Below are positions 48,725 through 58,105 of a DNA stretch of 64,000 nt, one piece after another. A program made the translations under genes and the position numbers. How positions within the stretch are numbered: the stretch's first letter is position 1; every line of letters starts with the position of its first letter. The DNA comes from Woeseiaceae bacterium (lineage in GTDB: Bacteria > Pseudomonadota > Gammaproteobacteria > Steroidobacterales > Woeseiaceae), in assembly GCA_021773135.1 (NCBI GenBank), contig JAJFKP010000004.1:124001-188000 (forward strand). Reading direction: 5' to 3'. Below the pieces are notes generated by a model. That model worked only from the letters and a program-made list of their open reading frames with translations, made no database searches and was not told the origin of the DNA.

Positions 48725-49795
48725 TTGGATAAAGCCGGCTTTTCCGCCAGGGTCCTCGAGTGGTTCGACCTGCACGGGCGCAAAGACCTGCCGTGGCAGA
48801 TAAACCCGACGCCTTACCGGGTGTGGATTTCTGAGGTGATGCTGCAGCAAACGCAGGTGGCCACGGTCATTCCCTATTTCGAGCGCTTCATGGCGTCTTA
48901 CCCGGACGTGGCCGCGCTGGCGGGTGCTGAGCTCGACGCAGTGCTGCATCACTGGTCGGGTCTGGGCTACTACGCGCGTGCGAGAAACCTGCACAAAGCG
49001 GCGCTGAAAATCGTTGCGGAATACGGCGGCCGGTTTCCGGACGTGTTTGCAGATGTCCTGGCGTTGCCCGGTGTTGGCCGTTCCACCGCCGGGGCGATAC
49101 TGGCGCTGTCCGGCAATCAGCGGCATGCCATCCTGGACGGCAACGTCAAGCGGGTGCTCGCCCGACAGCACGCGGTCGAAGGCTGGCCTGGCGCCGGCGC
49201 GGTGGCAGACAAGCTGTGGCTGCTGGCAGAAAAGCACACGCCTGACAAGCGCGTCGCGGAATACACGCAGGCGATGATGGATATTGGCGCCACGCTCTGC
49301 AAACGCACCGCACCGCTGTGCGTCGACTGTCCCATAGCGATTTACTGCAGGGCGCACGCAATGGGGCGGGAGAGCGACTATCCCGGCCGGAAACCGAAAA
49401 AGAAGAAACCGCTTAGACAAACGCAGATGCTGCTGGTGTGCAGTAATGATGAGATCTACCTGGAGCGACGCCCGGCGACCGGGATCTGGGGCGGCCTCTG
49501 GAGTTTCCCTGAACTGGAAAGTGGCGGCAACGTTGCTGACTGGTGCCAGGAGCGTTTGCGCCTTTTGCCCCTCAGAGTTGAGCGATGGCAGTTGATTCGC
49601 CACAGCTTCACGCACTTCGATCTGGATATACAGCCGATCGCCGTGCGTACGCAGGGTGCATCAAGTAGAGTTGCGGACAGCGACGAACGCGTCTGGTACA
49701 ACCTGTGCACGCCCCCGCAACTGGGTATGGCGGCACCGGTCAGCAACCTTATTCAACAATTGAAAGAGCAGGAAGAACATGTCCAGAATGGTTAA
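48725..49795 (+). CDS. mutY: Adenine DNA glycosylase MutY
   Basis: Removes adenine mispaired with 8-oxoguanine. The 356-aa protein has the catalytic glutamate in [10 protein letters not shown], the helix-hairpin-helix [12 protein letters not shown], an [12 protein letters not shown] segment with the catalytic aspartate, a [4Fe-4S] ligand set Cx6Cx2Cx5C ([17 protein letters not shown]) and a C-terminal Nudix-like recognition domain. It uses TTG and overlaps yggX by 17 bases. Confidence 0.96.
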   Translation: MDKAGFSARVLEWFDLHGRKDLPWQINPTPYRVWISEVMLQQTQVATVIPYFERFMASYPDVAALAGAELDAVLHHWSGLGYYARARNLHKAALKIVAEYGGRFPDVFADVLALPGVGRSTAGAILALSGNQRHAILDGNVKRVLARQHAVEGWPGAGAVADKLWLLAEKHTPDKRVAEYTQAMMDIGATLCKRTAPLCVDCPIAIYCRAHAMGRESDYPGRKPKKKKPLRQTQMLLVCSNDEIYLERRPATGIWGGLWSFPELESGGNVADWCQERLRLLPLRVERWQLIRHSFTHFDLDIQPIAVRTQGASSRVADSDERVWYNLCTPPQLGMAAPVSNLIQQLKEQEEHVQNG

Positions 49796-50045
49796 TTGCA
49801 TCGTGCTTAAGGCAGAGGCCGAGGGGCTCGACTATGCCCCCTATCCCGGCGAACTGGGGCAAAAGATCTATGACAATGTTTCCAAAGAAGCCTGGCAGCG
49901 CTGGCTTGGTCATCAAACGATGCTGATCAACGAATACCGCCTGACGCCAATCGAGCCGGAAGCACGCAAGTTTCTCGAAACGGAAATGGATAAATATTTT
50001 TTCGGCGAGGGCTCTGCGGCGCCGAAGGAATTCGTGCCTGAATAA
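49779..50045 (+). CDS. yggX: Probable Fe(2+)-trafficking protein YggX
   Basis: An 88-aa protein linked in E. coli and Salmonella to protection of Fe-S clusters from oxidative damage. The motifs [24 protein letters not shown] and [14 protein letters not shown] are diagnostic. It follows mutY as in enterobacteria, here overlapping it by 17 bases with GAGCAGGAAG as ribosome site. Confidence 0.96.
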   Translation: MSRMVNCIVLKAEAEGLDYAPYPGELGQKIYDNVSKEAWQRWLGHQTMLINEYRLTPIEPEARKFLETEMDKYFFGEGSAAPKEFVPE

Positions 50046-50091
50046 CGGCAGCGCCGCCGCTGACTCTGAGATAAATCGACGGTGAATTCGG

Positions 50092-50793
50092 ATGGCTGAA
50101 AAAGTAGCAATAGTGACTGCCGGCGGCAGCGGCATGGGTGCCGGCGCCGCGCGCAGGCTGGCGGCCGATGGCTACCGTTTAGGCGTGCTGTCGTCCTCTG
50201 GCAAAGGCGAGGCACTTGCAGAAGAACTCGGTGGAGTCGGTGTCACCGGTTCCAACCAGTCGAATGAAGATCTGCAAAACCTGGCAGACCAGGTGCTTGC
50301 CAAATGGGGTCGCGTCGATGTGCTGGTCAACAGTGCCGGGCATGGACCGCGGGCGCCGATTCTGGAGCTGAGCGATGACGACTGGCACACAGGCATGGAC
50401 GTATACTTTATGAACGTTGTTCGTCCGACCCGCATCATTGCGCCCATCATGGTTAAGCAAAAGTCCGGTGTGATCATCAACATCTCCACGTTCGCGGCGT
50501 TCGAGCCCGATCCGGTCTTTCCGACCTCGGGCGTTTTTCGCGCGGGGCTTGCGGCCTACACGAAGCTGTTTTCGGATCAGTACGCGGCAGAGAACGTCCG
50601 TATGAATAATGTATTGCCCGGCTTCATCGACAGCCTGCCGGAGAAGGAAGAGTTTCGGGAACGCATTCCGATGGGACGCTACGGTAAGACGGAAGAGATC
50701 TCCGACGTGATTGCTTTCCTCGCATCGGACGGTGCCGGCTACATCACGGGGCAAAACATTCGCGTGGATGGCGGCATGACAAGATCGGTCTGA
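50092..50793 (+). CDS. Short-chain dehydrogenase-like protein lacking YxxxK
   Basis: A 233-aa protein of the SDR fold with the nucleotide loop TAGGSGMG near residue 9, NSAG at 80-83 and the catalytic-type serine in NIST (130-133). Where classical SDRs have YxxxK, the sequence is VFRAGLAAYTK, giving Phe149 and Leu153, so standard oxidoreductase chemistry is doubtful. It ends TGQNIRVDGGMTRSV as usual. The 156 bp after it show no gene or terminator. Confidence 0.82.
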   Translation: MAEKVAIVTAGGSGMGAGAARRLAADGYRLGVLSSSGKGEALAEELGGVGVTGSNQSNEDLQNLADQVLAKWGRVDVLVNSAGHGPRAPILELSDDDWHTGMDVYFMNVVRPTRIIAPIMVKQKSGVIINISTFAAFEPDPVFPTSGVFRAGLAAYTKLFSDQYAAENVRMNNVLPGFIDSLPEKEEFRERIPMGRYGKTEEISDVIAFLASDGAGYITGQNIRVDGGMTRSV

Positions 50794-50949
50794 TCTGTTG
50801 CTTTTAACCCCCCAGTAGCCGGAAGCGCAATCCGATCTGCCTGAACGGGTTCTTACCTCCCGCGTGCATTGAAGTAATACGCAATCTGGCTGGTGCTGTT
50901 TTTTCTATCGCGGAGTTGGCAGTGCGACGCAATCTGTCAGATGGTGTTC

Positions 50950-51411
50950 TTACCCTAACGGCAACTCGGTTGTTTTCGTAACCGTCCTGATCGCAACGCT
51001 GGAATTCACCCTGGCAACGCCCGGCAGGCGGGTGAGTCCCTCATTGTGCAGGCGCTCAAAGTCCGCCATATCCGAAACCACGACGCGCAGCAGGTAATCG
51101 AACTCGCCCGTCATCAGGTAGCACTCCATGATTTCCGGAATATCGCGCACCGCTTTCTCGAACGCGGCCAGTTCGCTTTGTTCCTCACGCCTGAGAGCTA
51201 TGTGTACAAACACGGTACCCGTCAGCCCGACCGTTTTCTGGTCCAGCAGGGCGACGTAGCGCTCGATATAGCCCTCCTGCTCCAGGGCCCGCACGCGACG
51301 CAGACAGGCCGACTCCGACAGGCTCACGAGATTCGCGAGGTGGACATTGCTGACCCGCCCGTCGCGCTGCAGCTCGGCGAGAATCATTCTGTCGAATCGG
51401 TCGAGAGACAT
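50950..51411 (-). CDS. Lrp/AsnC family transcriptional regulator
   Basis: A 153-aa regulator with an N-terminal helix-turn-helix (DRMILAELQRDGRVSNVHLANLVSLSESACLRRVRALEQEG) and a C-terminal RAM ligand domain (ECYLMTGEFDYLLRVVV). It is divergent from ald with 143 bp between starts, a common layout in which the regulator controls alanine dehydrogenase. That target is inference. Confidence 0.9.
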   Translation of the reverse strand: MSLDRFDRMILAELQRDGRVSNVHLANLVSLSESACLRRVRALEQEGYIERYVALLDQKTVGLTGTVFVHIALRREEQSELAAFEKAVRDIPEIMECYLMTGEFDYLLRVVVSDMADFERLHNEGLTRLPGVARVNSSVAIRTVTKTTELPLG

Positions 51412-51554
51412 TGAAGAATCTTCTAATTTTTATCCAATTGGCGACAGAATATGCCACAAATGATGATATTTCACACTGAATCAGCAAGCGAATTGCGCGA
51501 AAACGACGGTATCCTGTCCGGAAAATCCAATAACTCTCTCGGGGGAGGGTCGCT

Positions 51555-52676
51555 ATGCAGATCGGAGTACCCAAGGAAATCAAGATTCTCGAATATCGTG
51601 TCGGCATGGTGCCGGCCGGCGTTCGCGAACTCGTGCACGACGGTCATGAGGTTTTCGTCGAGGCCAACGCAGGCATCGGCATCGGCATGACCGATGCGGA
51701 CTACCAGGCAGCCGGTGCCACGGTGCTGGCTACCGCAAAAGAGGTATATGACGCGGCGGAGTTAATTGTAAAAGTAAAAGAACCGCAGCTTGCAGAGTGC
51801 GGCATGCTTCGCTCGGGCCAGGTTCTGTTTACCTACCTGCACCTTGCGGCTGATCCGGCGCAGACAGAAGCACTGGTGAAGTCGGGCGCAACCGCGATTG
51901 CCTATGAAACGGTCACCGCGAAAGATGGCTCACTGCCATTGCTGACGCCCATGAGCGAAGTTGCCGGAAGACTGTCGATTCAGGCAGGTGCCTATGCGCT
52001 GCAGAAAGCGAACGGCGGCCGGGGCGTCTTGTTAGGTGGTGTACCTGGCGTTGCACCCGGAAAGGTGCTGGTGATCGGTGGCGGTGTGGCCGGCACGAAC
52101 GCAGCCGAGATGGCTGTCGGTCTTGGGGCGCAGGTGACGGTACTTGATCGATCCGTGCCACGCCTGAGAGAAATAAACGATATTTACGGGGGGCGGGTTC
52201 GCACAGAATATTCTACAAAACACGCTGTCGATACGTTGATCGCTGGCGCGGACCTGGTCATTGGCGCGGTGCTGGTTGCAGGCGCTGCGGCACCGAAGCT
52301 GGTAACGAAAGAACACGTTAAAAACATGCGCGCCGGAGCGGTGCTGGTAGACATTTCGATTGACCAGGGCGGCTGCTTCGAAACGAGCCGACCGACGACG
52401 CATGCAGAACCGACCTATATTGTTGATGATGTCGTGCACTATTGCGTGACCAACATGCCGGGTGCGGTGCCAAGAACATCGACGTTTGCACTGACAAACG
52501 TAACGCTGCCGTTCGTCAGGGAACTGGCGAACAGGGGCTGGCGCGAAGCATTAAGTCGCGATTCGCACCTGGCGCATGGACTGAACGTACATGCAGGCCA
52601 CGTGAATCACGAAGCGGTTGCGCACGACCTGGGTTACGAATACCTGTCGGCGGATGACGCTTTACAAGCAGCCTGA
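51555..52676 (+). CDS. ald: Alanine dehydrogenase
   Basis: NAD-dependent oxidative deamination of L-alanine to pyruvate and ammonia. The 373-aa protein starts [18 protein letters not shown], has the catalytic lysine in IVKVKEPQ and histidine in FTYLHLAAD, the Rossmann loop [20 protein letters not shown], and [16 protein letters not shown] near the C-terminus. GGGGGAGGG is a strong ribosome site. An Lrp-type gene is divergent upstream. Confidence 0.95.
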   Translation: MQIGVPKEIKILEYRVGMVPAGVRELVHDGHEVFVEANAGIGIGMTDADYQAAGATVLATAKEVYDAAELIVKVKEPQLAECGMLRSGQVLFTYLHLAADPAQTEALVKSGATAIAYETVTAKDGSLPLLTPMSEVAGRLSIQAGAYALQKANGGRGVLLGGVPGVAPGKVLVIGGGVAGTNAAEMAVGLGAQVTVLDRSVPRLREINDIYGGRVRTEYSTKHAVDTLIAGADLVIGAVLVAGAAAPKLVTKEHVKNMRAGAVLVDISIDQGGCFETSRPTTHAEPTYIVDDVVHYCVTNMPGAVPRTSTFALTNVTLPFVRELANRGWREALSRDSHLAHGLNVHAGHVNHEAVAHDLGYEYLSADDALQAA

Positions 52677-52708
52677 TCATATCTCCCCCTTGATCAGGCG
52701 GTTTATTC

Positions 52709-52733
52709 AACCGGGCGCAAGCCCGGTTTTTTT
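52709..52733 (+). terminator. Rho-independent terminator after ald
   Basis: An 8-bp perfect GC-rich stem (AACCGGGC with GCCCGGTT), a GCAA tetraloop and a T-run, 32 bp after the ald stop. The following 150 bp (52740-52885) contain nothing I can support. Confidence 0.92.
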
Positions 52734-52885
52734 ATGTCAGTCGCAAACCGGCAGTGACAAGAACTTCCGCCGCGAATGTGTCTCTCGTCCGCGCATCTTT
52801 GCTAAAGATCAATCGGCACCGAGCGTGCGTTGCATTCCTAGCAAGCGTGGGTGGAAAGGGTTCTGGTCGTGATTGAATTCCGGCC

Positions 52886-52911
52886 AAAAAAAAGCCCCGC
52901 CGAAGCGGGGC
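52886..52911 (-). terminator. Rho-independent terminator of the PPC-domain gene
   Basis: On the minus strand GCCCCGC, a TTCG tetraloop, GCGGGGC and eight T residues form a strong terminator 25 bp beyond the stop codon at 52937. Confidence 0.92.
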
Positions 52912-52936
52912 AAATGTTGCGTTGGAACCTGGCGCG

Positions 52937-54472
52937 CTACGAACAATCTGTATGTATCGCGGTAATGCTGTACTGCTGGCCGCCAATCGAAAATTGTTGC
53001 GGTGTCACAGTAAATCGATACTCGTAAACGCGATTTCCAACTCGATCTTCCGCCGCCAAAGGCGAAATCGGCAAGCCTTGGGCGAAGGGTTGGTCAGCCC
53101 GCGAGCCGTTGATCGGCAGAATCTTGTCCAGGTCGACATTAACGTTTCCCGTGAACGTAATATTGAACGTTGGTCTGTACGCAGTGACGTCGCATCCAAC
53201 CCTTAACGTGTAGTGATCGACCGGATCATTGAGGCCTCCAACATTTGATTGCACCGCGGGAATCGGGGCGTTCTGGTTGAGAAAGCCGCCGCTGAAAAAC
53301 TCCGGCTGGGCAATACAGTTGTTGCCATCCGGACCCGAACCCTGGGGACAATTAGGGTTAACCGGCGTAGTCGTCGGAATCGATACCGGCAACGGTATCT
53401 TGCCAATACGCAGGGTATATTGTGCATTCAACCCGTTAACCGGCGGGATAGCCACGCGCAGGTAGAAAACGCCACCGACCAGCGAATTGTACGACAGCGT
53501 GTCATAGGCATCGCCACCGTTCGTTGAAGCCGCCACAAGCGTCTCGGAAGAATCAAACAGGTAGATATCCGCACCACTGCCGCTGGTATGCACCAGATCG
53601 GCATTGACGATGGACCCCGGGGCTACGTTGAAGATGAAGAAGTCTTCGCTGTCCGTTTGCCCGACAAAGTCAACCATTGCAGTAGGCGGGTCGCCCACTG
53701 CGCCAATGCTGGTCGCTGTCGCAAAGCTGTTGCCCGCGAAATCCTGCGGTGCTGCAGAAATTGACAGCGAAAACGGTATCGTCTGGCCGGGTCGACCAAA
53801 CAGGCGCACAAAGTGCGTGCCGCCCGGCATTTCGGCGGTGATCACGCCCAGCGAATCGGCAACCTGCCACTGCTGCGGCGTGACCAGCGGCGATACAGCT
53901 GCGCCTGTTGCTATCTGCGCATTGATGACCACGCTCCTCGTTGCTGGCAGTTCGAAGACATAGTCGACCCAACCCTCATTGGCGCCGACGTTCCCCTGTA
54001 ACAGGCGGTTCGTATTGGTGCCTGTGCCATCGATGAGTCCCAGCTGCTCGGTTCGTCCTGTTGGCGGACCTGCCGTATCGACACTAAGCTGGAAGTTCGT
54101 ATCAGCCGTCCACCCGTAAACCAGTATGGTGTAGTTTCCCTGCTGCAATCGCTGACTGATCTCCTCATTAGTGATGCCCGAGTTCGTGCTCATTGCCCAG
54201 GTGCCGTTATCGCCCCACACGTAGAGGCTCGCATAGGAAACCAGCCCGCTGAGCTCTATAGTTGACGCGCGCGTTTCACTGAGTGAGAAGGTGAAGTACT
54301 TGAAGGGGCTGGTTGCTCCGACCCGGTTGTTGCGAACTTCGCCCGCCGGGTTGTTACCCAGCGCGATCGCCGTCGCCCTCGAGCTGCCTGGCGCGTTTGA
54401 CTGCGCCAACACGGGCTGTGCGAGTAAAAAAATGATGCCCGTAACAAGCAGCATCCTGGATGTAATGTTCAT
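52937..54472 (-). CDS. Secreted protein with pre-peptidase C-terminal (PPC)-like domains
   Basis: A 511-aa exported protein with a signal peptide (MNITSRMLLVTGIIFLLAQPVLAQ). Two or more PPC-like beta-sandwich modules are suggested by YFTFSLSETRASTIELSGL and SEDFFIFNVAPGSIVNADLVHTSGSGADIYLFDS. No protease domain is present. A proline/cysteine linker (PVNPNCPQGSGPDGNNC) precedes an unrecognised C-terminal domain. AAGGAGA fixes the ATG at 54472; an ORF reaching 54604 is rejected because it would cover the promoter element. Confidence 0.8.
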   Translation of the reverse strand: MNITSRMLLVTGIIFLLAQPVLAQSNAPGSSRATAIALGNNPAGEVRNNRVGATSPFKYFTFSLSETRASTIELSGLVSYASLYVWGDNGTWAMSTNSGITNEEISQRLQQGNYTILVYGWTADTNFQLSVDTAGPPTGRTEQLGLIDGTGTNTNRLLQGNVGANEGWVDYVFELPATRSVVINAQIATGAAVSPLVTPQQWQVADSLGVITAEMPGGTHFVRLFGRPGQTIPFSLSISAAPQDFAGNSFATATSIGAVGDPPTAMVDFVGQTDSEDFFIFNVAPGSIVNADLVHTSGSGADIYLFDSSETLVAASTNGGDAYDTLSYNSLVGGVFYLRVAIPPVNGLNAQYTLRIGKIPLPVSIPTTTPVNPNCPQGSGPDGNNCIAQPEFFSGGFLNQNAPIPAVQSNVGGLNDPVDHYTLRVGCDVTAYRPTFNITFTGNVNVDLDKILPINGSRADQPFAQGLPISPLAAEDRVGNRVYEYRFTVTPQQFSIGGQQYSITAIHTDCS

Positions 54473-54524
54473 ACGGTTCTCCTTAAAGTCTGCATGAATC
54501 GTTTGAGGAAAATTCCTCTCTGGT

Positions 54525-54554
54525 ACATGCGAGAACCGCGCACGTATCGCGCCA
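54525..54554 (-). promoter_or_regulatory. Copy 1 of the TGRCGCR-N14-MTCGCATGK promoter-like element
   Basis: Read on the minus strand: TGGCGCG (54554-54548), a 14-bp spacer, and CTCGCATGT (54533-54525), then ACCAG. The ATG of the PPC-domain gene is about 52 bp downstream. Confidence 0.75.
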
Positions 54555-54588
54555 CCTGAACAGATCAGGGTGCACCACTCGCAAACGT

Positions 54589-54617
54589 AAAAAGGCCGCG
54601 ACAAGCATGCCGCGACC
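54589..54617 (-). terminator. Probable terminator of the small membrane-protein operon
   Basis: On the minus strand GGTCGCG (54617-54611) pairs with CGCGGCC (54600-54594), including one G-U pair, followed by five T residues. It lies 35 bp after the stop codon at 54652 and before the next promoter element. Confidence 0.65.
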
Positions 54618-54651
54618 CCGTTTGCCTATACCTCCTTTTGTCAGCGAGCCA

Positions 54652-54993
54652 TCAGGCACCAATGATCAGTTTCTGAAGTGACAGGTAGGTAAACCAGAGA
54701 CCCGCCGCCGCGAGAATTACCGACCAGTATTTGACGGGTATCCAGTAGAGATCATGCTTTGCTACCAGTGGCGCAGAATCCCCGGTTTCATCATCAATGA
54801 TGGTTAGCCCTGTTGACGCAAACTCGAGCAAAGTATGCAGCTTGTATACGATGGCAGCGGCAACCCAGGCGCCGAGCGCAGCGCTGAATTCGGGCAGGAT
54901 GCCAGTCACATCGGTCATATATTTTGCGGAAACAAACGACACGATCGCTGCCAGCAGAACCAGGTACCCCTGGCCGGTCCAGAAAATAAACAT
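54652..54993 (-). CDS. Small membrane protein of unknown function
   Basis: A 113-aa protein with three hydrophobic segments (about residues 9-25, 38-50 and 89-107) and a central polar loop (TIIDDETGDSAPLVAKHDLYWIP). I do not recognise a family. It starts 15 bp behind the gene ending at 55009, with AAGGAGAAG upstream, so the two share a transcript. Confidence 0.75.
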   Translation of the reverse strand: MFIFWTGQGYLVLLAAIVSFVSAKYMTDVTGILPEFSAALGAWVAAAIVYKLHTLLEFASTGLTIIDDETGDSAPLVAKHDLYWIPVKYWSVILAAAGLWFTYLSLQKLIIGA

Positions 54994-55008
54994 GGTGTCT
55001 TCTCCTTG

Positions 55009-55314
55009 TTAAAATTTTGAATGAAATTGCGCCTGTCCATACAGGCGCAAAGGGGCAGAGATTTGGGTCACCGCAATCATCAACATGCCGATTGCGATGA
55101 AGGTCAGGTTGAAGTCCGACAAGGCCGGCTCCAGGGTTGCCTGGAACTCGGTCGACTGCAGGCTGTTCTGCAGGAATCTCTGCCACTGGCGAATCGCTCT
55201 CTGATGCTGGGTTGCGAACAGCAGTCCACCGAAAATGCCAATGACCAGCTTGGTGAGGCAGATCGAGCCGGTTCGCTGCTCGGTGTCGGCTGAATTACGG
55301 GTCTGGCGAGGCAT
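55009..55314 (-). CDS. Small membrane protein of unknown function
   Basis: A 101-aa protein with two hydrophobic stretches (about 22-34, LTKLVIGIFGGLLFA, and 70-85, LTFIAIGMLMIAVTQISA) joined by a glutamine-rich helical segment. No family is recognised. AAAGGA fixes the ATG at 55314; the longer ORF to 55380 would start inside the promoter element. It leads a two-gene operon driven by that element. Confidence 0.75.
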   Translation of the reverse strand: MPRQTRNSADTEQRTGSICLTKLVIGIFGGLLFATQHQRAIRQWQRFLQNSLQSTEFQATLEPALSDFNLTFIAIGMLMIAVTQISAPLRLYGQAQFHSKF

Positions 55315-55344
55315 CGTTCTGTCCTTTAAGTTGCGCTTACTGGT

Positions 55345-55374
55345 ACATGCGAGGACGGCGACGAAAACGCGCCA
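55345..55374 (-). promoter_or_regulatory. Copy 2 of the TGRCGCR-N14-MTCGCATGK element
   Basis: Read on the minus strand: TGGCGCG (55374-55368), a 14-bp spacer, CTCGCATGT (55353-55345), then ACCAG as in copy 1. The ATG of the 101-aa gene is about 30 bp downstream. Confidence 0.75.
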
Positions 55375-55489
55375 GGCCATGAGCGCCTTAGCCCTGCGTG
55401 CCTTTCTGGCGGTGGGATGGGGTGCCTGCTAGGATCAATTGAGGCGCAGCCATACGGCACGCCGACCCTGAGTGCATGGCGAGGCAACC

Positions 55490-58075
55490 TTGGCGGACAC
55501 CAGCTGGAACAGGATGTGGGACGCGTTTCACCTGGCGCTTGAGCGCGAAGGCGCCGATCGCGAAGAATTTCTGCTTGCCGAGTTCGGCGATGCGCCGGAG
55601 CAGCTGGCCGAAATAAAGGCGCTGCTCAGCGCCCATGAAGATGCGTCCGCTGCCGGCGCCGATACGCGCGCACAGATCATTGCGGACTTGCAGAGACTCG
55701 ACCCGGAAAACCTCGTGGGAGAGACGATCGGTGACTATCGAATTCACGAGCTGATCGGTGAAGGGGGCATGGGGCTCGTCTACGCTGCCGAGCAGCTGCA
55801 GCCAATCAAGCGGCGCGTCGCACTGAAGATCATCAAGCTGGGTATGGATACCCGCGAGGTCATCGCCCGTTTCGAATCGGAACGCCAGGCGCTCGCACTG
55901 ATGGAGCACCCCAATGTTGCACGCATCCTCGATGCCGGCGCGACCAGCGATGGTCGCCCCTACTTCGTCATGGACTATGTGCCGGGTGTCGCGATCACAA
56001 CTTACGCGGATCAGGCGAAGTTAAGTCTGACCGCGCGCCTGCATTTATTCCTGGAAGTCTGTGACGCAATTCAACACGCACATCAGAAGGGCATCATTCA
56101 TCGCGACCTGAAACCTTCCAACATCCTGGTCAATAGCATCGACGGCAACGCCACGGCGAAGGTTATCGATTTTGGCGTTGCGAAAACGCTGACCCAGAAG
56201 CTCAGCGACAAAACTGTCTACACCAAGCTGGGACATTTTATTGGCACGCCGCGCTACATGAGCCCCGAGCAGGCAGAGATGGGGGCGCTCGGGGTCGACA
56301 TACGCAGCGATATCTATTCGCTTGGTGTCATCTTGTTCGAGTTACTGACGGGCCGTACGCCGATCAGCTCGGAGGCGTTTGCCAAATCAGGCACGAGTGG
56401 TATCGCCGACGTTATTCGCGGTGTTGCAGTTGCCAGGCCAAGCACGTTGTTCAGCGACGCCAGCGACGACAGGCAATCCGCTGCGATAAACCGTGCTGCC
56501 AGCGTGACCGACATGAAACGGCATCTGGGCGGCGATCTCGACTGGATTGTATTGAAGGCAATCGCCAAGGAGCGGTCCGATCGATATTCGTCGGTTGGCG
56601 AGTTATCGGGCGATATTTACCGGTACTTTCAGAACGAACCGGTGGTCGCCAAGCCGCCGCTCACGTCCTATCGATTCAGGAAATTTGTTGCCCGGCACAA
56701 GACCGGCGTCGGCGTGTCGGCGGTCATTCTACTGGCACTGGCAGCCACACTGGCTGGCCTGACCTTCGGCATCGTCAAGGCGAATCGTGCGCTGGAGGTC
56801 GTGGAATCGGAGCGACAACGCTCGCGCGCATCCTTCGATTTCCTGTCAGGTTTGTTAACGCGGGTCATTCCCGACACGGCAAACGGAGAGGATGCACGTC
56901 TGCTCAGATCGATCCTGGGTGAAGCCAGCGCTACGTTGCGAGATGCGCCGCCCGGCGACCAGCGCGTTCTGGCCGACCTGCATCAGACACTCGCCGAATC
57001 CTATCGAGCGCTGGGCGACTATGCAGCCGCCCGATCGCATGCGGATGCCAGCCTGGGTATCTGGCGCTCGCTGACCGGGCCCGATTCGCCGGCGGCGCTG
57101 CGTGCCGAGAACCTGGGGGCGCTTTTGCTGCTGGACACCGCGGATTTTAGCGAGAGTGAACGGGTTCTGCGCGACGTCGTCGAGCGGCAGGCCCGCGCGC
57201 TCGGGCGCGATCACGCAGATACGACTGCAACGCTCAATAACCTGGCGCTCGTTTTAATCCAGGTGGGGAAACCGGAAGAGGCAATGGCTCTTTTTGAAGA
57301 AGTGCTTGCGGCGCATGCAACGACATCCGGTGAAACCCCGGATGCCGCCTTGCGCACGCGTTTCAACATGGCGGCACTACTGGCAGATACCGGCCAGGCC
57401 GCAGCAGCCGAGGCCAGTGCCCGCGAACTCGAAGCGGCATACCGGAAACATTACGGGGCGCAGGATCCGAATACGCTATCCACTCGCGGGCTTCTCGCCC
57501 GCACCCTGCTGCAGCAGGGACGCATTGACGAGGCAAGGGTCATCCAGCAGGGAGCACTGCAGGACTCCATAGAGGTATTAGGTTCCACACATCGCGAAAC
57601 GCTCGGTCTCAAGCTCATTGCCGGACAAATACTCATGGCACAGGAAGACCCGATCGCCGCAGAAAACATGTTCCTCGAAGTGCTCTCCGCAACCGACGGC
57701 ATTTCCGTTGATATCTTCTCAGTCAGGTTGCCTGCGTTAATTGGCATATTCGATACGCTGGTAGCGCAAGACAAACCCGAGGAGGCCGCGCAACAGATAA
57801 CACAAGCAGAAACAATCGCTGCAGCCAGCCTGCCTGACGATCATCTGCTACGCGCGGTTATCGGGGCAAAGCTCGGCACCGTGTTGCTGGCAATGGACAG
57901 ACCCGCCGATGCTGTCGTGAAGCTGACCGAAGCCTACCCGACACTGCTGCAACAACTCGGTGCGACCAACACCACGACACGCACAGTGCTGCGTGACATC
58001 GTCGCAACCTACGAACAGCTGGGCCAGGCAGACGTTGCTGACCGGTATCGCAGCGACATATTTAATGCGCTCTGA
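55490..58075 (+). CDS. Transmembrane Ser/Thr protein kinase with TPR-like region
   Basis: An 861-aa Hanks-type kinase. The kinase domain (about residues 78-370) has GEGGMGLVY, the ALKIIK lysine, HRDLKPSN, DFGVAK and GTPRYMSPEQA. One membrane helix (about 408-428) is followed by a coiled segment and TPR-like repeats (QTLAESYRALGDYAAARSHA, TLNNLALVLIQVGKPEEAMA) to the end, probably periplasmic. TTG at 55490 has GAGG five bases upstream; an in-frame GTG at 55472 has none. It is divergent from the small membrane-protein operon and lies 4.3 kb from an ECF sigma gene of the kinase-associated class. Confidence 0.9.
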   Translation: MADTSWNRMWDAFHLALEREGADREEFLLAEFGDAPEQLAEIKALLSAHEDASAAGADTRAQIIADLQRLDPENLVGETIGDYRIHELIGEGGMGLVYAAEQLQPIKRRVALKIIKLGMDTREVIARFESERQALALMEHPNVARILDAGATSDGRPYFVMDYVPGVAITTYADQAKLSLTARLHLFLEVCDAIQHAHQKGIIHRDLKPSNILVNSIDGNATAKVIDFGVAKTLTQKLSDKTVYTKLGHFIGTPRYMSPEQAEMGALGVDIRSDIYSLGVILFELLTGRTPISSEAFAKSGTSGIADVIRGVAVARPSTLFSDASDDRQSAAINRAASVTDMKRHLGGDLDWIVLKAIAKERSDRYSSVGELSGDIYRYFQNEPVVAKPPLTSYRFRKFVARHKTGVGVSAVILLALAATLAGLTFGIVKANRALEVVESERQRSRASFDFLSGLLTRVIPDTANGEDARLLRSILGEASATLRDAPPGDQRVLADLHQTLAESYRALGDYAAARSHADASLGIWRSLTGPDSPAALRAENLGALLLLDTADFSESERVLRDVVERQARALGRDHADTTATLNNLALVLIQVGKPEEAMALFEEVLAAHATTSGETPDAALRTRFNMAALLADTGQAAAAEASARELEAAYRKHYGAQDPNTLSTRGLLARTLLQQGRIDEARVIQQGALQDSIEVLGSTHRETLGLKLIAGQILMAQEDPIAAENMFLEVLSATDGISVDIFSVRLPALIGIFDTLVAQDKPEEAAQQITQAETIAAASLPDDHLLRAVIGAKLGTVLLAMDRPADAVVKLTEAYPTLLQQLGATNTTTRTVLRDIVATYEQLGQADVADRYRSDIFNAL

Positions 58076-58105
58076 CAACAGACCTTCAGGGTGAGCAGTC
58101 GCAGG

